Below are positions 58,606 through 64,000 of a stretch of 64,000 nucleotides of DNA, one piece after another. Origin of the DNA: Sphagnum compactum (Eukaryota; Bryophyta; Sphagnopsida; Sphagnales); contig OZ234496.1 of NCBI GenBank assembly GCA_965153455.1, forward strand, positions 13,322,304-13,386,303, given 5' to 3'. A model generated the notes under the pieces. That model had not been told where the DNA came from and ran no database searches. It saw only the letters and a list, made by a program, of their open reading frames with translations. The position numbers were made by a program, and so were the translations under genes. How positions within the stretch are numbered: the stretch's first letter is position 1; each line of letters starts with the position of its first letter.

Positions 58606-58680
58606 CACCCCAAGTCAAGCTCAGTGGTAGAGGACTAGCAGGGCTTTCACCTGCACACCAGAGGGTGTAAACCCAGAACT
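58606..58680 (+). mobile_element. tRNA-derived SINE-like sequence
   Basis: AAGCTCAGTGGTAGAGGA resembles a Pol III A box within a tRNA-like head. About 30 bases later GAGGGTGTAAACCC sits where a B box (GGTTCGAANCC) is expected, but its core is degenerate. The segment cannot fold as a functional tRNA. A SINE head or tRNA pseudogene is the best reading. Confidence 0.4.
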
Positions 58681-60650
58681 ATTTTTTTGCGATTCAAAGG
58701 TCACAGACAAGGGCATGGGCCTCATATTTTTTTAGGAATGAACAACCGAATGGTCAAACCCCTGCCCATTATTTCAGGTTAGGCACTAGGCAAACCTATT
58801 AGGGTAAGCTAAGCGACAGACCCAACATATTGGGCCAGGGCGAGACCATTCCATGACATTAAGGTTAGGGGGCACAAATTCAATGATTTGAGGGGAAAAA
58901 ATCATGTTTAACAAACAGTTTGGTCACTACTATCCTAGTGTATGATCATATAATGTGATCAAGAAAATGACATATTGGATTTGGCAACAACTGTCGAATA
59001 TAATTTTATATCTTAACTTTCGCACTTGGTTTCTTAATTCTGAAAATTTTCACAGATAATGGTTATAAAAATAATAAACACAATCCCTTAAGGTTATGGG
59101 ACAATTTAGTGTATCTAGACTGTCTTAGTCTTAAGTTCTTGTACTTTAAAGGTAGTTCAAGCATCTTGCAGATTCCTAAATTTAAATAAAATTTTGACAC
59201 AAGTAATAAATAATTTTGCAAAAGTCCGTTTTTGGCGCAAGTAATAAATAATTTTTCAAAAGTTTGGCAAAACAAAAAATATATAATTTATGATGAAATC
59301 GTTCAGGCCCTGTGATAATTTGTCACCTCCATAAGCTTTAATTTTTCACCTATGAACACGATGGGGGAGTCACCATTTCATTACACGATGGCCGGTTTTT
59401 AACCAGTTTTTGACCGTCAATACACATTTGAACAACCTTTTATGAATGGTCACTTTGTATTAAAAGTGACACTGACATTACCAAAAGTAAAGCCAATAAA
59501 TGGCTGCCTATACCACCTAGGAAAACACTTGTAAACGTGCCTGAATATGACACATAAAATGGATACCATTTTATTTTTTTCAATAAGGGTTTAAACATAC
59601 TTAAGGCACAGCTGCTACTTGTTTTCCTGTGTATATTGTGGAAATTCCTCCCCCTCTTCTCATCTTTTTCATTGTTTTTCTTTCTATTTTTCCCTTTTTT
59701 TTTTGGTTTCTTTTCACCAGAGATGAAATATATGCTCTCTGCTGGATGCATGAAAAAATTCAAAAGAAAAAGGACTTTTACTTTTCAAAGATAATAAAGT
59801 TTTATAAATGAAGATGAAACAAATGCTGTTTCCTGGATGCATGGAGAAGTTCAAAAAATAATAATTTATGATTCAAAGAAGGCAAAATTTTACAAATGTG
59901 GAATCAACACATATGCCCAAGAATGCTAAAATTTACAAACATAATAGAATATGACTTACCTTTCAGGTGTGTTTAGGGCAGAAAGAAGCAAACATGATGA
60001 AAAAAGAAAAGCTGTGCTTTACATAGGTGACGGGTCTGCACATAGACCCTTCTGGATTTTCGACCCCACCTCAGTCTAAGGACCTGGGGGCAATCTCAAA
60101 TCTGAAACAGTCTATATGCAGACCCTTCCCCATGCATAAAACGAAACAAAGCCCGGCTGAAGGGGTGAGGGCCCCCAGATCAAAATGCATAAGAGTTAAA
60201 AACGGTCAAATATGAAAATTGCCCAGAGGGGACTTTGACCACAGGTAAGTCATCATCGATCAGATCTATTTCATCCATCCCTGTCTACCATCTACCAGTC
60301 CGTGTTACTCCAAAAGACTGCCTTGCCGTGTTAAGTTATCAGGAAATTTACAACACGGTCATCAGTTTACTGCTTGATAAAAGCGCGGTCATCAGTTTAC
60401 TGCTGGATAAAAGTTTTGATCTGGAAGAGTGACCCAATAACAAAAAAAACAAGTCACAAAATTAGAGGCCAGTGTAGGCCACAAAAGGGTCACAATAATT
60501 GTTCCCCAACTGGATTATGGTCACAGCTGCCATATTTGGTCCTTGGGAACATGGAGAAATGACAAATAAATTAAAAAATCGATGGCTGGAACCATCACAC
60601 AGAAGACAAAAGGGAAGGTCAAAGAAAGGCCAAAAGACGCACAACCCGCA
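58681..60650. other. Intergenic, no gene recognised
   Basis: Includes a small duplication (CAAGTAATAAATAATTTT at 59199 and 59240) and a 28-bp duplication (CGGTCATCAGTTTACTGCT near 60355 and 60386). A pair of AGACCCTTC-bearing segments lies at 60046 and 60120. The frame 59440-59763 minus is low-complexity Lys-rich. Confidence 0.4.
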
Positions 60651-60689
60651 AGAACTAAAGAAGGGAGAGAGCTTGTCCCCCTCGTGGTA

Positions 60690-61337
60690 GGAAACTATCT
60701 CACTTACAACCCCTTTACTGTCGCTTGCATGCAAATCATGAGATCTAATAGTAATAGAAGGTCTAGAACAAGCATATCCCGCCAACGCAATCTCCCGCCA
60801 ACGCAAAGGTTAAAGCACACTGAAGAGCAATATTAATTCGCTACCTAAAAAATTGAATGCAAAAAGACAAGGATAAATGACCTCTCAATTGTCTATCGTG
60901 AAAAAACAAGTACACTCCTTGATGAAACAATCCATATCACGCCTGTGTGCGTTGTGCACCTCCATGGCCATTAAAATAAAATGGTGCCCTTCATGAAGCC
61001 TTTTATAATTATGAATATTAGTAATGGCGTTAAGTTTCGCAATTACACTTGTTGGTCGATTAATGACACTCGTAGCCATCGTTTCTTGTGTCAGGTCAAT
61101 AACCACCACATTGACAACAAAAACTTGGTCCTCACGAGTCATGGAAAGTTCGGCTCGTAATGAAATTCTTGAAGTAAAGGCGTGTTGTCGTTCTCTCCAT
61201 ACAACATGCCCATTCTCCCAAGTGAAAGCATACATGACGTCTTTGATGGCATCATGTGTGGCTATCCATTGACCTTCGAATGGACAACATGCTGGATGTG
61301 TGCCAAATGCGTTTAACCCATGTCCACACTCACACAT
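60690..61337 (-). pseudogene. Retroelement-associated ORF fragment (region downstream of a reverse transcriptase)
   Basis: The frame from 61337 begins MCECGHGLNAFGTHPACCPF and carries THDAIKDVMYAFTWENGHVV, TREDQVFVVNVVVIDLTQET, INRPTSVIAKLNAITNIHNY and HFILMAMEVHNAHRRDMDCF. After a frame change near 60885 it continues IALAGYACSRPSITIRSHDL and ends HASDSKGVVSEIVSYHEG. I recall this as the C-terminal part of reverse-transcriptase-like proteins common in plant genomes: a Cys/His knuckle, then an endonuclease-like fold with an H-x-x-x-R/K-D block. The reverse-transcriptase domain itself was not found, so the element is truncated and dead. Confidence 0.5.
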
Positions 61338-61659
61338 GAGAAGGTTAAATGTCGAAGGTTAAATCAAACCAAAATGAAAACGTAACATTGAGGTGAAAAT
61401 AAAATGTGTAATGCGAAATGAACATATAGATGGCCTAACAATCAATCATAACCCCACCCCCTTGGTTGAACAAGAACGAATGTGAGTTTTGGATGCTAAG
61501 GAAATGGAATCATCTTCCAAAATATACCTAAAAGATGCATCATGATGGATGTCCATCAGAGAAGCCTATAAACTTGGAGTATCGATAACTGCCAAATTTT
61601 CAAAAGAAAGGTGCATCTAATTGTGGGAAAAGGCTATCCCAAATTACACGAAGGCATGA

Positions 61660-62228
61660 TTAAAGGAGGTGGGGGCCCCTTTCAACTTGAAAAACATATT
61701 CCTCCAAGATGAGTCTATCGAAAATATGAAACCTGGAGCACAGATATGGAGCCACCAAAGTCCAATTCCCTAGAAAAGCATATGGGGCACAAATTCCATA
61801 GATAAAAGGCCTATACCACCAAAAGAGATTGGTAGTCGGGCCTAACACCTTGATAAGGGGCCTTGAATAGATTCCCATAACCCTAGACCCATAATGTCCC
61901 CACATACATGCATAACTCTCCTATTGAAACTCGCCAAAAGAAATAAGAAAGAAGAAGAAATAAGTAATGTCTAAGTGAGATAAGAAGGTTGATGAACAAC
62001 ACATGAAAACAATATGCCCAAAATAACTTGGGCATCTCCCAAAAGAGGAAGATCATTGATATGTGTCACGTCTTGAAATAAAACCTCATCCAAAAAATGC
62101 GTGACAAAGTTTTGAGAACCCACTAACACACCCAAAACGCATAAGCCATATGTGACCAAAGTGCAACCATGAAGAATGTTAATGCCTGAAGAGATCCATG
62201 ATGGACTCAAAAGCTTGCACTTTGACAC
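61660..62228 (-). other. Possible further retroelement remnant
   Basis: Two minus-strand frames (61660-61905 and 61971-62228) have ordinary protein-like composition (for example LDEVLFQDVTHINDLPLLGD). They lie upstream of the retroelement fragment on its strand. Family not recognised. The assignment rests mostly on position. Confidence 0.25.
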
Positions 62229-62229
62229 C

Positions 62230-64000
62230 TTAACCCTAAGCCCAATTAAGGTTACTGGGTTGAAAGGTGGTCAAAAGTAGGGATAATTTCCCTCAAAGAG
62301 CCCACGATGTGGGTATTGTTCGTTATGATGGAAAGACACAAAATAAAAAATACATGTACACAGAATAAAAAATGGTTGTAGCATAATTTTAATAGTTGGA
62401 ATACAATATCTAACTCCTAAATGCCTAAGATGCCAAACATGATGTTTTAAGAATTTTAAATGGGTGTGGGCAATGGATTTTTTTTGTTTGCATTTGATGA
62501 TTTGCGCTCTTTCAGATGGTATCTTGACCAAACGGTACTAGATGAATTTTGGCTAAGGTTGTTAGTTGTTATCAAATAAGTGCATGGCTTAGGATTTTAT
62601 ATGGTTAATTTAGTTACTAACAATTTAAACTACATCAATTTGAGTCCAGTGGAATCATAAACAGGTAGCAAGGGGCTAATTTTAGAAACTAATTTTGAGC
62701 TAGCCCATTACTCACAACTAGTGTTGTCCAGTACATGATTTTAAAAGGAACCTTTGGTTTTTTGTTTTTTGGAGTTAATATTATTATTATTTGGATACAA
62801 CCTTTGATGTAGTTTTGAGAACAATTTTCAGATCTATAAAACCTTTAAATATGGAGATTCTCAAAAACAATTTGAGTTCAATTTGATTTACTTGATGAAG
62901 ATTGTTCAATTCCATTTACATTGCATCCACCTAAAACTAAAAAAATTTGTAATATTTGTTTTTTCCAACTAGTACACAATGTCCAAAATAAAATATTGTA
63001 CATATTAATTGTTATGCACGACCAATTAAAACTAATAATTTGCCTTAAAAGTAAGAAGAAGAAGGAAGAAGTTAAAGGAAGAAGAATTTGGGGACACATT
63101 CTTTAACTCCATGCATTAGAGAAAGAAGGGTATGTGGAAGCTTCAAAAGATGGGGGAGTAGGACCAAGTGACACATTGATGAGCACCTCACAAACAAATC
63201 ACTTGCACAAGTCAAACAATACATGTGCTTATTGAAAATGGAGTCAACTTTGAGTCACATCTTGTTTTGGATTCACTACATTCATATGGTTTGGATTTGG
63301 GACGAGATCACCACCCTCCTCCATGTAATATATTCTAGACCTCGCTCTTGAGACTACATCAAAATGTTTTTTTTGGTCCCCAAATTCAGAAGTGAAAGTC
63401 CTAAAACTCTCGAGTTGTGAATCCTATAATTTTATAAATTAATAACTTTCTCATGTGAGTTCCAATTGAGGAGTTTCCAACTAAAACATTGTAGCCTTCC
63501 ACGAAATCTTTCCAATGCCATGTCACACATTTCCACTAAAATCAATTAACCTTTGTTTCTTAGGTTTTAGTGATTGGGAGTCAAATTGCCAATTTAATTT
63601 TGAACCTTTTTTTTTGTCGTAATTCTTAGTTTTTAACACCAAATAAAGAATGCAAGCTCACTTTTGATATTTACATTTTTTATAACTTTTCAACAATATA
63701 AAGAATTTTTGATTTTCAAAAAGTTTACCCCATGCATTTTTGTCCCAAAGATTCAAAACGTTTTGGGACCCCCAACTCCTAAAGTGGGTTTCATCTTGAG
63801 GGTCCTAAGAGTGCTTCCTTTTAAGTTTAAAAATGTTTTAAGCCTTTTTCTTGCCTTACCTTGTTCTTGGCCCTTTCCTCTTTACCTTGCCCCAACCTTG
63901 GTTGTGAACTCAAGGTTGAAGTTGTGACAATTTAGATTTGTTAAAAAAGGACAATAGCTTAATCCAAATTAGGGTTTTAGTTTCAACAAGAAACTAGTTA
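62230..64000. other. AT-rich intergenic, nothing recognised
   Basis: Short frames only (for example 63664-63927 plus), with no motif, RNA gene or clear repeat. Confidence 0.45.

Noticed and set aside
58606-58680. Functional tRNA gene
   Set aside because: The B box is degraded and a cloverleaf cannot be formed. A tRNA-derived repeat is more likely.

Overview
This window is nuclear DNA from a land plant with a large, AT-rich, transposon-rich genome. The plant-type genes are a UBP6/7-type deubiquitinase, a spliced RNA polymerase III subunit RPC7/RPC31, a Rab11/RABA C-terminal exon and a DYW-type PPR relic. They have GT-AG introns, and telo-box motifs lie near two of the genes. The PPR style and the mix of transposon relics make a fern or another seed-free plant my best guess, but that is only an impression. 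I found no bacterial, organellar, rRNA or CRISPR features.

Layout. 0-16 kb is a gene-bearing stretch. It holds an unrecognised 188-aa gene (minus, 82-648), a broken DYW PPR pseudogene (plus, about 5.66-7.15 kb), a small basic C11orf98-like gene (minus, exons between 9751 and 10471) and a complete UBP6/7-like gene (minus, 13172-14832, two coding exons). All three minus-strand genes have a different 70-82 bp tandem repeat just upstream. 16.2-30.5 kb is a cluster of one Helitron family. It has repeated 5' modules, at least six copies of a 3' end made of a GTGCAT/ATGCAC hairpin followed by CTAG-like termini, captured host exons (an ABCG transporter exon and a SEC14/CRAL-TRIO exon) and a near-complete Rep-helicase gene. 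That gene is interrupted by seven stops, all explicable by C-to-T change, and one frameshift.

30.5-39 kb is AT-rich repeat desert. It has a CATGGT-rich higher-order repeat, a decayed integrase-like ORF, a decayed Myb/NAM-associated transposon protein, and a 1.3-kb duplicated, decayed copy of the middle of the RPC7 gene. 39.5-42.45 kb is the RPC7 gene itself, resolved here into eight coding exons that encode 237 aa. 45.4-45.7 kb is an orphan C-terminal Rab11-type exon. 46-64 kb is mostly dispersed repeats: a MITE pair with GGTGCATTCACACTTG termini (11.6 kb and 51.3 kb), other repeat pairs, small perfect hairpins, a tRNA-derived SINE-like sequence near 58.6 kb, and remnants of a reverse-transcriptase-linked ORF near 60.7-61.3 kb.

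The genes do not form a pathway. The confidently functional ones are independent housekeeping genes (proteasome-associated deubiquitination, Pol III transcription, probable ribosome biogenesis). The rest of the window records Helitron gene capture, segmental duplication and decay dominated by C-to-T changes.
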